From Nannocystis pusilla (lineage in GTDB: Bacteria > Myxococcota_A > Polyangia > Nannocystales > Nannocystaceae): a stretch of 64,000 nucleotides of DNA. This document shows positions 26,840 to 39,084 of the stretch, one piece after another. Every line of letters begins with the position of its first letter. Position 1 is the first letter of the stretch. The notes beneath the pieces are model-generated. The model did not search any database, was not told the DNA's origin, and saw nothing but the letters and a program-made list of their open reading frames with translations. Location of the stretch: positions 452,001 through 516,000 of the forward strand of contig NZ_JAIRAU010000027.1 of NCBI RefSeq assembly GCF_020073745.1. The letters run 5' to 3'. The translations under genes and the position numbers were made by a program.

Positions 26840-27529
26840 TCAGCCGGGCTGCTCGTCGGGCGTCAGCAGGCAGGCGAGGCGGGAGCCGACGAGGCCGTCG
26901 CGCATCTCGGCGAGCACCTTCTGCACGGCGGGGTCGCGCTGGGTGCGGGCGTGGTAGGCGGCGATCCGCGGGTGCTCGGCCAGCAGGTCGCCGCGGCCGT
27001 AGAAGCGGGCGATCCGGCTCTGGAAGGAGAGGAAGGGGACGAGGGCGCAGTCGGCGGTGGTGATCGCGTCGCTGACGGCGAACGGGGTGTCGACCATGAA
27101 GTGCGACAGGTGGCGCATGCCCTCGTGGATCTTGGCGAGGGCGGCGTCGAGGACGGCGTCGTCGCGCGAGGGGGCGAACAGCTGGCCGAACAGGCCGCCC
27201 CAGCCAGGGGCCATCACGTACTGCTCGAAGATCCGCGCGAGCAGCCGGCCGCGGGCGATGTCCTGCGGGCGCGAGGGTCGCAGGCCGGCCTGCGGGAAGG
27301 CGTCGGCGAGGTACTCGACGATCGTGTCGGACTCGGGCAGCGCGGTGCCGTCGTCGAGGATCAGGGTCGGGACCTTGCCGATCGGGTTGAGCGCGAGGTA
27401 CTCCGGCGATTTCTGGCCGTCGGGCGTCCACATGCCGGACGGGGCGAGCTCGACCGGGAGCGACTTGGCGTGGATGGCGAGCCGCACGCGGGCGGCGAAG
27501 GGCGACAGGGGGGAATTGAGGAGCTTCAT
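26840..27529 (-). CDS. Glutathione S-transferase family protein
   Basis: A 229-aa cytoplasmic protein with the two GST domains. The thioredoxin-like half starts MKLLNSPLSPFAARVRLAIH, where a serine near residue 6-9 is the probable glutathione-activating residue. It continues to NPIGKVPTLILDDG (cis-Pro) and PESDTIVEYLADAFP (the Glu-Ser that binds the gamma-glutamyl group). Residues about 90-215 form the helical domain, with TADCALVPFLSF matching the N-capping motif. The start is the first ATG. Typical for stress-linked GSTs; the substrate is unknown. It is separate from its neighbours. Confidence 0.9.
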   Translation of the reverse strand: MKLLNSPLSPFAARVRLAIHAKSLPVELAPSGMWTPDGQKSPEYLALNPIGKVPTLILDDGTALPESDTIVEYLADAFPQAGLRPSRPQDIARGRLLARIFEQYVMAPGWGGLFGQLFAPSRDDAVLDAALAKIHEGMRHLSHFMVDTPFAVSDAITTADCALVPFLSFQSRIARFYGRGDLLAEHPRIAAYHARTQRDPAVQKVLAEMRDGLVGSRLACLLTPDEQPG

Positions 27530-27797
27530 GGCGCGGCGACGGTAGCTCCGCGCGGCCGAGGATCACAAGCGCGCAACAGGGAACGCGCCGAATATCTCGA
27601 TGAGCCGCTGCGACGGCGCGGACGATGCGCCGACCACGAGCGTTTACAGCTGCGCCCGGGGTCGGCCGTGGACGCCGCGAGACAGCATCCCGGGAATACT
27701 CAATCGTCAATGTCAGGGGTCGAGCTCACGGCCGGGTGCGGTGGGTTACACTGGCGTGGTGTGCGTCGGCGCGAGACCTCTCGAGGGCGTCCCCTCG
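27530..27797. promoter_or_regulatory. Divergent intergenic region upstream of GST and sensor kinase genes
   Basis: This 268-bp gap separates the divergent GST and LytS-type kinase genes, so both promoters lie here. It has AT-richer patches (around 27595-27605 and 27690-27720). I could not identify a convincing -10/-35 pair or operator. Confidence 0.4.
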
Positions 27798-28739
27798 GTG
27801 TATCACCAGACCACGCGCGGTCAGTGGCTCGTGTTCGTCGGCGTGGTGCTGGCGGTGATCTACAGCCCGACGAACGCGACGGTGCAGGAGCTCCAGGCCC
27901 GCGGGCTCGCGGTCGAGGGCTGGCAGATGTTCGCCGTCGCTCTGGCCGGGGCCGCGGTGTACGTCGCCTCGGCCTGGCCGCTGTGGTGGGTGCTCGACGC
28001 CCTGCCGCTCACGCCCGGGCGGCGCGCGCGACACAAGCTGCTCCGCGTGCTGCTGGGCGTCGGCTACCTCGCGCTCGACGCGGCCGTGACCGCGGCGTTC
28101 CTCGCCCTGGCGGTTGTGTTGTTGGGCGTGGACTCGGGGGTGATCGCGGCGCAGATGCAGCCGGGCGAGGTCGTCGTGCGCGGGGCGGGCGGCTTCGCCG
28201 TGCTGGTGCTCGCCCACGCGGTGCTGCAGCGGGCCCACGAGCGGGTCGAGCGCGAGGTGCTGGCGCGCTCGCTGGCGCGGGCCAACCTGCGCGCGCTGTC
28301 GCTCGAGCTGCGCCCGCACTTCCTGTTCAACGCGCTCGACGGGATCGCCGCGCTGGTCCGCGACGATCCGCGGCGCGCCGAGAGGATGCTGGTCGGGCTC
28401 GGCGACCTGCTGCGGCTGACGCAGCAGGCCGGCGCGGAGGGGCAGGTGCCGCTGCGCCGCGAGCTCGAGCAGGTCGACCTCGACCTCGAGCTGCAGGCGA
28501 TGCGCTTCGGGCCGCGGCTGACGGTGGTCCGCGACGTCGATCCCGCGGTCCTCGGCGCGCGGGTGCCGGGCATGCTGCTGCAGCCGCTCGTCGAGAACGC
28601 GCTGGCCCAGGGGATCGGGCCGCGTCCCGGACCGGGGCGGCTGAGCCTCGGCGCCCGCCGGGAGGGCGAGACGCTGGTGGTCGAGACCGTCCTCGTCGAA
28701 GCCGGCGCACGCGCTCATCCATCGCCGACCAGGACGTGA
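27798..28739 (+). CDS. LytS/YehU-type sensor histidine kinase, short C-terminus
   Basis: About 313 aa from the GTG at 27798 (a GTG at 27759 is an alternative). Four membrane segments lie in residues about 15-140 (LVFVGVVLAVIYSP, FAVALAGAAVYVASAWP, AAFLALAVVLLGV, FAVLVLAHAV). They are followed by the His_kinase motif LRPHFLFNALDGIAALVRDD, where H is the phospho-acceptor, and the N-box MLLQPLVENALAQGI. The ATPase domain normally continues another 40-60 residues with DxGxG and GxGLxN motifs. Here it stops after LVVETVLVEAGARAHPSPTRT-like sequence, so the G boxes are absent. It may be a frameshifted or degenerate kinase. No LytTR response regulator is adjacent; the next gene is a dihaem cytochrome. 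Confidence 0.78.
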   Translation: MYHQTTRGQWLVFVGVVLAVIYSPTNATVQELQARGLAVEGWQMFAVALAGAAVYVASAWPLWWVLDALPLTPGRRARHKLLRVLLGVGYLALDAAVTAAFLALAVVLLGVDSGVIAAQMQPGEVVVRGAGGFAVLVLAHAVLQRAHERVEREVLARSLARANLRALSLELRPHFLFNALDGIAALVRDDPRRAERMLVGLGDLLRLTQQAGAEGQVPLRRELEQVDLDLELQAMRFGPRLTVVRDVDPAVLGARVPGMLLQPLVENALAQGIGPRPGPGRLSLGARREGETLVVETVLVEAGARAHPSPTRT

Positions 28740-28944
28740 CCCGGCGTGCGCTGCACCCGAGCGGCGCGGAACCAAGCAGGTCGCGATGCGGCTCTGGACG
28801 CGGACGCCGCGCACTGGTCGCGCGATTCCACTCGACCGCTTCAAGGAGTCGCCTCGAGCCAGGAGGTATGTCGGCGGCGGCACCGTAAGAAGGTCCCGGC
28901 ACCATCTCGGCGTCGACCGGACTCACGGCGACGGAGGAGTGGGT

Positions 28945-30570
28945 ATGACCGCCCCAATGCGTACGATCATGCGAATGGCCGGGATCGCCGCCGTGTCCGT
29001 CGCCGCCGGCGCGATGCTGTGGTACGGCGCCGGCCCGGCGCAGCAGACCCGACCGGCGGTCGAAGGTTTGCGGCGGCCGTTCCTCCGCGGCGACGCGGCC
29101 GCGGGCCAGGAGGTGTTCCGCTTCGAGACCTTCGGGAACGAGGGGTTCTGGACCGACGCCGTCCGCCTGCCGCAGGGGATCATGGACGAGCAAATATCCC
29201 CGCTCGGGCTGCTCGAGCTCGGCATGCACATCGACATCGAGCACATCGACAAGAAACTGCGCAAGAAACTCGAACACCAGTTCCAGACCGACCTGTCGAA
29301 GCAGCAGGCGCCGCTGCTGCACGACTCCGACGTGACGATCGCGCTGATCGAGGCCAACGCGGTCGTCGGATTCGCGGCCAAGGACATCGACGGGGACGGC
29401 AGGGTCGACCTGCGCAACGGCGACAAGATGGGCATCAGCTGCGCGATCTGTCATACCGTCGCCGACGGGTCCGTCTATCAGATGCCGGGCAACCGCGGCG
29501 CGGTCGGCAAGCGACTCGACGGCCTCGGCACCTGGTCGATCGACGTCGGCGGGATCATCGCCGCGGGCCTCAACTCGCGGGCCTACTACCCCAATTTGCA
29601 GCTCGAGCTCGGCGGAATGACGATCGGCCGCGCCCCGAAGGGGATCCGCCGCGAGAGCAGCGAGGCGGAGGTCGACGCATACCTGCGTAACAAGGATTAT
29701 TACCCGCGCGGCACGTTCGACGAGACCAACGACGGGGTCGGCAATTCGGTGCAGAACACGCCGCTGTTCCGCCAGGATCTCGCCGACCCCTTCGGTTCGG
29801 CCGGCGAGTTCGAGCGCCTCCAGGACATCAGCAGCGCCTCGTTCTCGCAGAACCTCGACCCGACCGCGCTGGTCACCGCGCCGGGGCGGCAGTTCTTGAC
29901 GTTGCGGGCCGGCCCGCTCGGCGAGGAACTGGCCGCCAACTACGAGGCGATCTTGAAGGAGACCGGCGTCACGGGGTACCCGTTCGTCCACGTGACCGAG
30001 CACGGTCTGCCGCCCGGGCACGCGACCAGCCCGACCGGGCGGCGCGTCGACGCGAAGAAGCTGGCCGACATGAACGCGTATTTGGCCGACCTGCCGATCC
30101 CCGCCGGGGCCAAGGTCGATCCGGCCGCGGCTGCCCGGGGCAAGCAGGTGTTTCTCGCCGAGAACTGCACCGATTGCCACAACGTCGACCCACTGGAGCC
30201 GCTGCCGTACATGCTGGTCGATCTGCGCGCGCTGTGGCCGGGCTACCTGCCGAAGGAGCTCCTCGTGCGCAAGCCGCCGCTGGTCCCGATCGCCGATTCG
30301 CCGGGCACCTACGACGACAAGCTGGTGATCGTCGACGCCAGCGACCGCTCCTCGCTCCGCGGGATCCCGCCGGTGTTCCTGGTCGACCTCGCCCGCAAAC
30401 CGTTCTTTCTTCACGACGCCTCGGTGCCGACCCTCGACTCCCTGTTCGACCCGGGGCGGGGCGAGCAGGAGCCGCATCCGTTCTACGTCGAGGACGCCGA
30501 GGAACGCGCCGACCTGATCACCTTCCTGAAGTCGCTCGGCGGTCCCGGCGTCCAGCCGCCCGGCACGTGA
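28945..30570 (+). CDS. Exported dihaem c-type cytochrome (peroxidase/MauG-like)
   Basis: A 541-aa exported protein. The ATG at 28945 follows a GGAGGAG ribosome site and gives the signal GIAAVSVAAGAMLWYGAG. There are two CxxCH haem sites, CAICH at about residue 166 and CTDCH at about 408, the number and wide spacing of cytochrome c peroxidase/MauG-like proteins. The second region has PAAAARGKQVFLAENCTDCH and a distal FFLHDASVPTLDSLFDP and RADLITFLKSLGG, typical of the family's C-terminal haem domain. An AKDIDGDGRVDLRNG segment near residue 145 looks like a calcium loop. It would act in periplasmic electron transfer or peroxide reduction; the donor is unknown. Confidence 0.85.
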   Translation: MTAPMRTIMRMAGIAAVSVAAGAMLWYGAGPAQQTRPAVEGLRRPFLRGDAAAGQEVFRFETFGNEGFWTDAVRLPQGIMDEQISPLGLLELGMHIDIEHIDKKLRKKLEHQFQTDLSKQQAPLLHDSDVTIALIEANAVVGFAAKDIDGDGRVDLRNGDKMGISCAICHTVADGSVYQMPGNRGAVGKRLDGLGTWSIDVGGIIAAGLNSRAYYPNLQLELGGMTIGRAPKGIRRESSEAEVDAYLRNKDYYPRGTFDETNDGVGNSVQNTPLFRQDLADPFGSAGEFERLQDISSASFSQNLDPTALVTAPGRQFLTLRAGPLGEELAANYEAILKETGVTGYPFVHVTEHGLPPGHATSPTGRRVDAKKLADMNAYLADLPIPAGAKVDPAAAARGKQVFLAENCTDCHNVDPLEPLPYMLVDLRALWPGYLPKELLVRKPPLVPIADSPGTYDDKLVIVDASDRSSLRGIPPVFLVDLARKPFFLHDASVPTLDSLFDPGRGEQEPHPFYVEDAEERADLITFLKSLGGPGVQPPGT

Positions 30571-30684
30571 GAACGCCGCACGTGCTGCGCGTCGAGCACG
30601 AGAGCGGCTTGAACGAGACCGAGTGGCGTGCGGCCGCCGAGAGGGTCGCCGCCCGGGCCGGGATGGCGTTGCCCCTCTGCCTAT

Positions 30685-31338
30685 TCACCCGGAGCTGTCG
30701 TTTCCGTGGATCGCAACGCCGGGGTGCGCCGGGGCCGAGAAGGCCAGGATCAGCTGGGCCAGCACCATCGGCTGCTCGACGTTCGGAGCGTGGCCCGCGT
30801 CCGGGATGAGTTGGGTCTGTGACCTCGTGACCCCGGCGTATGCTCGCAAGGCCTCGCGGGCGGCGTAGATCTGGTCCTGCTCGCCGAACACGGCGAGCAG
30901 CGGCACGCCGGTCTGCTCCAGACGCTCGTTCAACGGCTTCTCATCCGTGTAGCGCACTTGTTCGGCGACCGAGTGGTCGTACGAGGTGAACGTCATGCGC
31001 TGGAAGTCGTCGATGAAGGTGTCAGGTATGTCGAACCCGGGAGCGAATGCCTGGCTCAAGCCTTCGCGGATGGCGAATTCGGGCGCGGTTCGCCAGAGCG
31101 CCTGGCCGATGACGGGCGAAGTGCTGAGCTTCGCCGGGAAGTCGAGGCCACCGTAGCTGTTGTCGGGCGCCTGGTCGACGATCACAGCGCGCTCGACGAG
31201 GTGAGGGCTCTGCTCGGCGAGCGCGGTGGTGACGGTGCCACCGAGCGAGTGCCCGACGACGGTCGCGCCCTGGACGTCGAGCTGATGAAGGGTCGCGGCG
31301 ACGAGCAGGCCGCCGAGGGAGAGGTGATGCGCCGGTGC
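30685..31338 (-). pseudogene. Alpha/beta hydrolase, N-terminus lost
   Basis: Residues equivalent to the last 215 or so of an alpha/beta hydrolase are readable: QGATVVGHSLGGTVTTALA holds the nucleophile elbow, GVPLLAVFGEQDQIY the acid region and IPDAGHAPNVEQPMVLA the catalytic histidine. The sequence before LVAATLHQLDV is not hydrolase; it is antisense to an unrelated SDR fragment. The front third of the gene was therefore replaced by DNA running the other way at about 31335. No valid start remains, so it is called a remnant. Confidence 0.75.
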
Positions 31339-31990
31339 GCGCTGCACGGACTCGACGCCCGCATCGTCCGCCCGGGGATCGTCGTCGGCCCGCACACGAC
31401 CAAACGCAGCGGCGGCAGCGACACCGGCATGTATGGGTTCATCCGCGAGGTCCACCGCATGCGTGAGGCCCTGCGCGCGGTGGGTCGCCCGCTGCGGCTG
31501 CGCGGCGAAGCCACCACGCCGCTCAATTTCGTCCCGGTCGACTGGATCGCCGACGAGCTGTGGCAGCTCAACACCGAAGATTTCCCCGGCGGCCCGGTCC
31601 ACCACCTGACGATCCCTCGCGGGCCGAGCGTGGGCGAGGCGCTCGCCAGCCTGGCCGAGCTGCTCGACCTGCCCGGCTCGAAGTCCGCATGTTCGAGGAC
31701 GCCGAGATGACGCCGCTCGAGCAGCTCGTCAACCGACGCACCGTGTTCTACTCGAGCTACCTGCGCGCCCCGAAGACCTTCACGCCGGCCCGGCCCGCGA
31801 CCGGGGACATCGGCGCCGCGACCTGCCGCGAGTACGTCCGCATGTCCCTGCGGGAGCTGGAGGGCGAGGCGTGCGACGCGGTCTACACCCGCGACACACT
31901 GCGGTCGTCCGACGACTTCCCGCTGGTCGTGTTCCGCAGCGGCGCCGCCAGCCCGCGTCCGCCGATGGTGCTGCGCCGCCGCCGCCGAAC
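31330..31990 (+). pseudogene. Fragment of an extended short-chain dehydrogenase/epimerase, frameshifted
   Basis: The C-terminal part of an NAD(P)-dependent epimerase-like protein is visible: ARIVRPGIVVGPHTTKRSGG, then TPLNFVPVDWIADELWQLNT. Around 31680 the reading frame changes, and the sequence continues in another frame as MFEDAEMTPLEQLVNRRTVF and YSSYLRAPKTFTPARPATGD. The Rossmann half is missing. It abuts the truncated hydrolase at about 31335 and another hydrolase piece at about 31990, so it is a decayed insert or deletion product. Confidence 0.7.
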
Positions 31991-32391
31991 ACGACGCGGT
32001 GGTAGAAGCGGGCGGCGTCGAGGCTCGCGGCGATCTTGGGCATCAGCCCGCGCGTGACCAGGTCTCGCACGTGCTCGGGGTGATCGACCCTTCGCTCGTC
32101 CACCTGGCGAGCATGCCGTTCCGCAGCCCGGTCGCGCTGCACCGCCATGCGATCCTGCTGCGCGAGTTCTTCGCCGAGAGCGCGAGCTGCCCGCCGCCCT
32201 CGATCACCGCGCCGACTCTGGTCGTGACCGGCGCCGCAGACGAGGTCGCTCACCCGGCCGCAGCCGCGGCGATCGGCGCCGCGATCCCCCACGCGTCGAG
32301 CATCGTGTTGCCGGACGGCGACCACTACAGCATGTACTTCAATCCAACGATCGCGCAGTCGATCCACGATTTCATCGCAGCAGCCTCCTGA
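31990..32391 (+). pseudogene. C-terminal fragment of an alpha/beta hydrolase
   Basis: The frame ends SMPFRSPVALHRHAILLREF, then TAPTLVVTGAADEVAHPAAA and DGDHYSMYFNPTIAQSIHDF, i.e. the acid and histidine strands of an alpha/beta hydrolase. No nucleophile elbow and no plausible start remain upstream. On the opposite strand at about 31960-32060 a coding-looking stretch (LMPKIAASLDAARFYHRVVF) suggests yet another fragment joined here. Confidence 0.65.
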
Positions 32392-32663
32392 ACCGGGCCT
32401 GTCCTCTGGGTCACGTCGAGGAATTCGCCTGCCATCCACCGAGTGTCGGCAGCCCCCGCCGCGGGGGCGCAGGTCCGCGGCCGGCGGGCGTCGTCGGGGG
32501 CGACGTGGCGGCATCCATGAGCCCCCGGTCCGCACGCGGCGTCGGGCACGTTTCACCTACATGGCAGCGTCATGCGCAGGTCGCCGCTCGGGGGCGGGAC
32601 GATTGACGCGCCGCGGGGGTGTCGGCCTAATGGTTCGCTGGGTTCGGAAGCGGAGGTTTGGAC

Positions 32664-33051
32664 ATGCGCAAGTTGATCGTGATCGGTGTGTTCGCGGCGT
32701 GCGGGTTCGGGGTCGTCGGGACCGCGGTGGCCAATTACTTCTACCCGGGCAAGGTGATCATCGGCACCGGCATCGGCGGGGGCGGCGGGACCACGACCGG
32801 CAGTACGCTCGGGCAGGACGGGAGCAAGATGGGCGGCGAGAAGCCCTGTACGGTCGACCCGATCGCGTGCGAGTGCTTCACCGGCATGCCGGTGTGGGAG
32901 GCGTGCCTCAAGAGCGGCGCCGATCTCCAGTGCCTGACGCCGAAGACCAAGTACGACGCGATCGAGCAGGAGGGGGACGTCATCGTCGGAGACAAGACGA
33001 TGACGATCGGCGGGCTGGTGTGCGCCGGCAAGTCCGACGGGACCGCGTACG

Positions 33052-33065
<14 letters not shown>
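32664..33065 (+). CDS. Small exported Cys-containing protein
   Basis: A 133-aa protein starting MRKLIVIGVFAACGFGVVGT, a clear signal peptide or membrane anchor. A CGGAGG ribosome site lies 7-13 nt upstream and fixes the ATG at 32664. The mature part is glycine-rich (GTGIGGGGGTTTGSTLGQDG) and then has six cysteines in two clusters (CTVDPIACECFTGMPVWEAC and one each in LQCLT and GLVCAG), so it is probably disulphide-bonded and periplasmic or extracellular. No family recognised. Its last 14 bp overlap the convergent kinase gene. Confidence 0.8.
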
Positions 33066-35943
<2,878 letters not shown>

Positions 35944-36271
35944 CGGCGCCTGTTCCAGGTTCACGGATGCCGGCGAAGCGTGCAAGCTGCGGGGCGGGCG
36001 ATCCCGAACGCCGGCGCTCACGCGTGCAACGGCGATGCCATCACCCGGTCGATGCGGCGCTCCGTGCGACCCCGCCGCCGTCCCGAGGCGGCCCGCCCCC
36101 GGCTGCCCGAGCCTCGGGGCGTGGCGGTCCGACATGAACGGACATGTCCCTGGGGACATCGGCCTGCGACCGCCCTCGGCGGTCCGCGACGCCATCCCGT
36201 CGCACTGCGGTCCGGCTGTCGCGGTTCATGTCTCTTCGGTCATGTCTGAAACGACATCCGCCGAGCCGGGG
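35944..36271. other. 328-bp gap with two clusters of CATGTC palindromes
   Basis: Between the kinase start and the 3' end of the next minus-strand gene lie two dyads: ATGTCCC-TG-GGGACAT at 36144-36159, and ATGTC-TGAAAC-GACAT at 36242-36256, with a further ATGTCTC half-site beside it. No gene is supported. The kinase promoter must be at the left end of the gap. Confidence 0.7.
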
Positions 36272-37168
36272 TCACCCGGCGAGCGCGCGCTCGTAGGCCT
36301 GGCGATCGAAGACGAATGGCCCGAGGTCGTAGACCCAGTCGCGGTGGAATTGCTCGAAGTCCGACCAGACCACGAGATCGTCGAAGAGGGTGATGCGGAC
36401 CAGCAAGAACCAGCACTCGAGGATCCCGCAGGTGCACTGGAGGACGGTGGTCTTCGCGTGGACCGGGTCGTCGGCAGCGACGGCGAAGCCGTGGCGGACG
36501 TCGTCGGAGGGCCCGAAGAGGTGGCGGCTCGGGAGGGCCAACTCGCGGCGCGTGAGGTGGAGGTAGTCGCCGGCGAGGTGGTCGACGGTGAGGTCGAGCT
36601 CGGGGTCGTCACGGCGCCGCTCGGCGATCTCACGGGCGGCGTGCGGGCGCTCGACGTCGCGGACCAGATCGATCAGGTCGCGGTCGTTGATGAGGATCGC
36701 GCACGGCTGAAACCCGCCGCCGCCGGGCCAGGAGACGTACGCCGGATCGTCGGCGAGGCGGAGGCGATCGCGGGGCTCGCGGGCGCGGGCGAGCGCGAGC
36801 AGCTGTTCGCGTGAATGATGCATATGTCCTCGGGGCCAGGTTCTCGGGCCGCGGGCAGCGGCCCGCGGGACGAGGATGAACTGCCGGCCGGGCCGCGTGG
36901 GCTGCCAGCCGGCGCGCAGACCCTCGCGCACGAGCTCGGCGACCTCGCGCGGGGTGACGGCGGCGGAGGCGAGACCGACCTGGTTGCCCGGGTGGGGGCG
37001 ATGGAGGCGGACGAGCATGGCGGGGCCGTCGACGCCGCGCGCAGCGACGGCGAGCAGCAGAGGCGTCCGGCCGCTCCGCTGATCGGGCGTCGGCCGCCGG
37101 CGGAGCTGCCAGACATACTCCTCACCGTCGACGACGATCCGCCTCGCTCCGCGCTTCGAGACGCTCAT
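36272..37168 (-). CDS. Uncharacterised protein, two conserved-looking halves
   Basis: A 298-aa open frame. Residues 1-100 (RRIVVDGEEYVWQLRRRPTP, LHRPHPGNQVGLASAAVTPR, GLRAGWQPTRPGRQFILVPR) resemble small stand-alone hypothetical proteins that normally end at about residue 95. Residues about 118-298 start MHHSREQLLALARAREPRD and contain QCTCGILECWF and LVVWSDFEQFHRDWVYDLGP, a second hypothetical family that normally starts here. The join, GPRTWPRGHM, coincides with repeat-like DNA at 36826-36860 (ATATGTCC-TCGGGGCC), so this may be two genes fused by repeat insertion. An ATG at 36824 would be the start of the second. No function known. Confidence 0.6.
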   Translation of the reverse strand: MSVSKRGARRIVVDGEEYVWQLRRRPTPDQRSGRTPLLLAVAARGVDGPAMLVRLHRPHPGNQVGLASAAVTPREVAELVREGLRAGWQPTRPGRQFILVPRAAARGPRTWPRGHMHHSREQLLALARAREPRDRLRLADDPAYVSWPGGGGFQPCAILINDRDLIDLVRDVERPHAAREIAERRRDDPELDLTVDHLAGDYLHLTRRELALPSRHLFGPSDDVRHGFAVAADDPVHAKTTVLQCTCGILECWFLLVRITLFDDLVVWSDFEQFHRDWVYDLGPFVFDRQAYERALAG

Positions 37169-37258
37169 GAACCTGCTCGCGCCGCAGGATAACCGAGGAC
37201 GAGAGCGGCGACGCCGGCGGGGGCTGATCACGGCCGGCGTTCGTGCGACCATCGCCGC

Positions 37259-38899
37259 GTGAAGCACTTCATCAACGAGCGGGCGGACATCGTCCGCGAG
37301 GCGATCGAGATTGCGGTGACGCTCGGCGAGGGCAAGCTCGCCCGCCTCGACGGCTTCCCCGCGATCAAGGTCGTGGTTCGCGCCGACTGGGACCGCGGCC
37401 GGGTCGCCGTGATCTCGGGCGGCGGGGCGGGACACGAGCCGGCGCATGTGGGCTTCGTCGGCGACGGGATGTTGACCGCCGCGGTCAGCGGCGAGATCTT
37501 CGCCTCGCCGAGCGTCGACGCGGTCCTCGCGGCGATCCTCGCCGTCACCGGCGCGGCCGGCTGCCTGCTCGTCGTCAAGAATTACACCGGCGACCGCCTC
37601 AACTTCGGGCTCGCTGCCGAGAAGGCGCGCGCGCTCGGCCTCGAGGTCGAGATGGTCGTCGTCGGCGACGACATCGCGATCCCGGAGGCACCGCGGCCGC
37701 GCGGCGTCGCCGGCACTCTGTTCGTGCACAAGGTCGCCGGCCACCTCGCCCGCGAAGGGGCGCCGCTCGCGGAGGTGAAGCGCGCCGCGGAGCGCGTCGC
37801 CGGAGCGGTGTGCTCGCTCGGTCTGTCGTTCTCGTCGTGCACGATCCCCGGCCAGCCGGCGGAGCTGCGGCTCGGCCCGGACGAGGTCGAGCTCGGCCTC
37901 GGGATCCACGGCGAGCCCGGCGCGGAGACGATCCGCTACGCGCCGGTGCGCGAGCTCGCCGAGGTCCTCGTGTCGCGCCTCCACGCGCGGCTCGGCGACG
38001 CAGGCTCGCCCGTCGCGCTGATGATCAACGACCTCGGCGGGGTGCCGCCGATCGAGATCGCGGTCGCCACGGGATCGCTGCTGGCGTCGATGCGGCGCGA
38101 GGTCGGTCTGGTGTTCGGCCCGGCGCGGCTGATGACGTCGCTCGACATGAAGGGCCTGTCGGTGTCCGCGCTCGCGCTCGACCCGGAGCTCGAGCGCGCG
38201 CTGCTGTCCCCGGTCGGCCCGGCCGCGTGGGTGCCCGGACGTCGCGTCGCCCGCGTCGCGCCGGTCCCGTTGCCCGCGGGCCTGCGGCCGGAGACACCCT
38301 CGCCGTCGGTCCACGTGGCGCGCCGACGCGTGCTCGAGGTGGTGTGCGCGGCGGTGATCGCCCGCGAGGCCGAGCTCAACGCGCTCGATGCGAAGGTCGG
38401 CGACGGCGACACCGGCACGACGTTCGCGACGGCGGCGCGGGCCGTGCTCGCCGAGCTCGATCGCCTCCCGTTCGCCGACGCGGGCGCGCTGTGTGCCGCG
38501 ATCGCGGGGCAGCTGTCGAGCGTGATGGGCGGATCGAGCGGGATCTTGCTGTCGATCGGGGTGTCGGCGATGGGCGTCGCAGCGAGAGCGTCGCAGGCCT
38601 GGCCGGCGGCGCTGCGCGCGGGGGTGCGGCGGATCCAGCAGGTCGGCGGCGCCGGGGCGGGCGATCGCACGCTGCTCGACGCGCTGCTCCCGGCGATCGC
38701 GGCGCTCGAAGCCGAGGAGGGGCTCGCAGGGGCCGCCGCGGCGGCGCAGCGGGGCGCGGAGGCGACGCGGACGATGACGCGGACGCACGCCGGTCGCGCG
38801 AGCTACGTGCCCGAGAGCGCGTTGCGCGGGGTCCCCGATCCGGGGGCCGTCGCCATCGCGGCGATCTTCGCCGCGCTGGCGGCGGCGTCGCCCGCGTGA
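37259..38899 (+). CDS. dhaK: Dihydroxyacetone kinase, single-chain DhaK-DhaL type
   Basis: A 546-aa ATP-dependent dihydroxyacetone kinase. Residues about 1-325 are the DhaK substrate domain: ISGGGAGHEPAHVGFVGDGM, VKNYTGDRLNFGLAAEKARA, and LGIHGEPGAETI with the histidine that covalently holds the substrate. Residues about 345-546 are DhaL, with the nucleotide/Mg Asp cluster in LDAKVGDGDTGTTFATA and the loop SSVMGGSSGILLSIG. The fusion without DhaM marks the ATP- rather than PEP-dependent form. Start is the GTG at 37259. It makes dihydroxyacetone phosphate for glycolysis; no glycerol dehydrogenase is next to it in the window. Confidence 0.93.
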   Translation: MKHFINERADIVREAIEIAVTLGEGKLARLDGFPAIKVVVRADWDRGRVAVISGGGAGHEPAHVGFVGDGMLTAAVSGEIFASPSVDAVLAAILAVTGAAGCLLVVKNYTGDRLNFGLAAEKARALGLEVEMVVVGDDIAIPEAPRPRGVAGTLFVHKVAGHLAREGAPLAEVKRAAERVAGAVCSLGLSFSSCTIPGQPAELRLGPDEVELGLGIHGEPGAETIRYAPVRELAEVLVSRLHARLGDAGSPVALMINDLGGVPPIEIAVATGSLLASMRREVGLVFGPARLMTSLDMKGLSVSALALDPELERALLSPVGPAAWVPGRRVARVAPVPLPAGLRPETPSPSVHVARRRVLEVVCAAVIAREAELNALDAKVGDGDTGTTFATAARAVLAELDRLPFADAGALCAAIAGQLSSVMGGSSGILLSIGVSAMGVAARASQAWPAALRAGVRRIQQVGGAGAGDRTLLDALLPAIAALEAEEGLAGAAAAAQRGAEATRTMTRTHAGRASYVPESALRGVPDPGAVAIAAIFAALAAASPA

Positions 38900-38924
38900 C
38901 GCGCGACGCACCTGTCCTGTCAGT

Positions 38925-38942
38925 CATGGCCTGAAGGCCATG
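38925..38942. repeat. Interrupted palindrome CATGGCCT-GA-AGGCCATG
   Basis: This is a perfect 8-bp dyad with the same GA spacer as the copy at 20279, but with the stem base C changed to G on both arms (a compensated change). It sits just after the dihydroxyacetone kinase stop, next to a CTGTCCTGTCAG stretch at 38912-38923. Confidence 0.75.
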
Positions 38943-39084
38943 TGTCGAGATTGACGGAGATGTCGACGATCGGTCGCCAGCAGGACCCGAGGTCGAGCAC
39001 GCGCCCTGGGCCGGGACATCGCGCGGGGCATTGTCGACACCGCGGCGATCGGCCGTCCGCGGCCCGCTCGTCCTCGGCGGGGCG

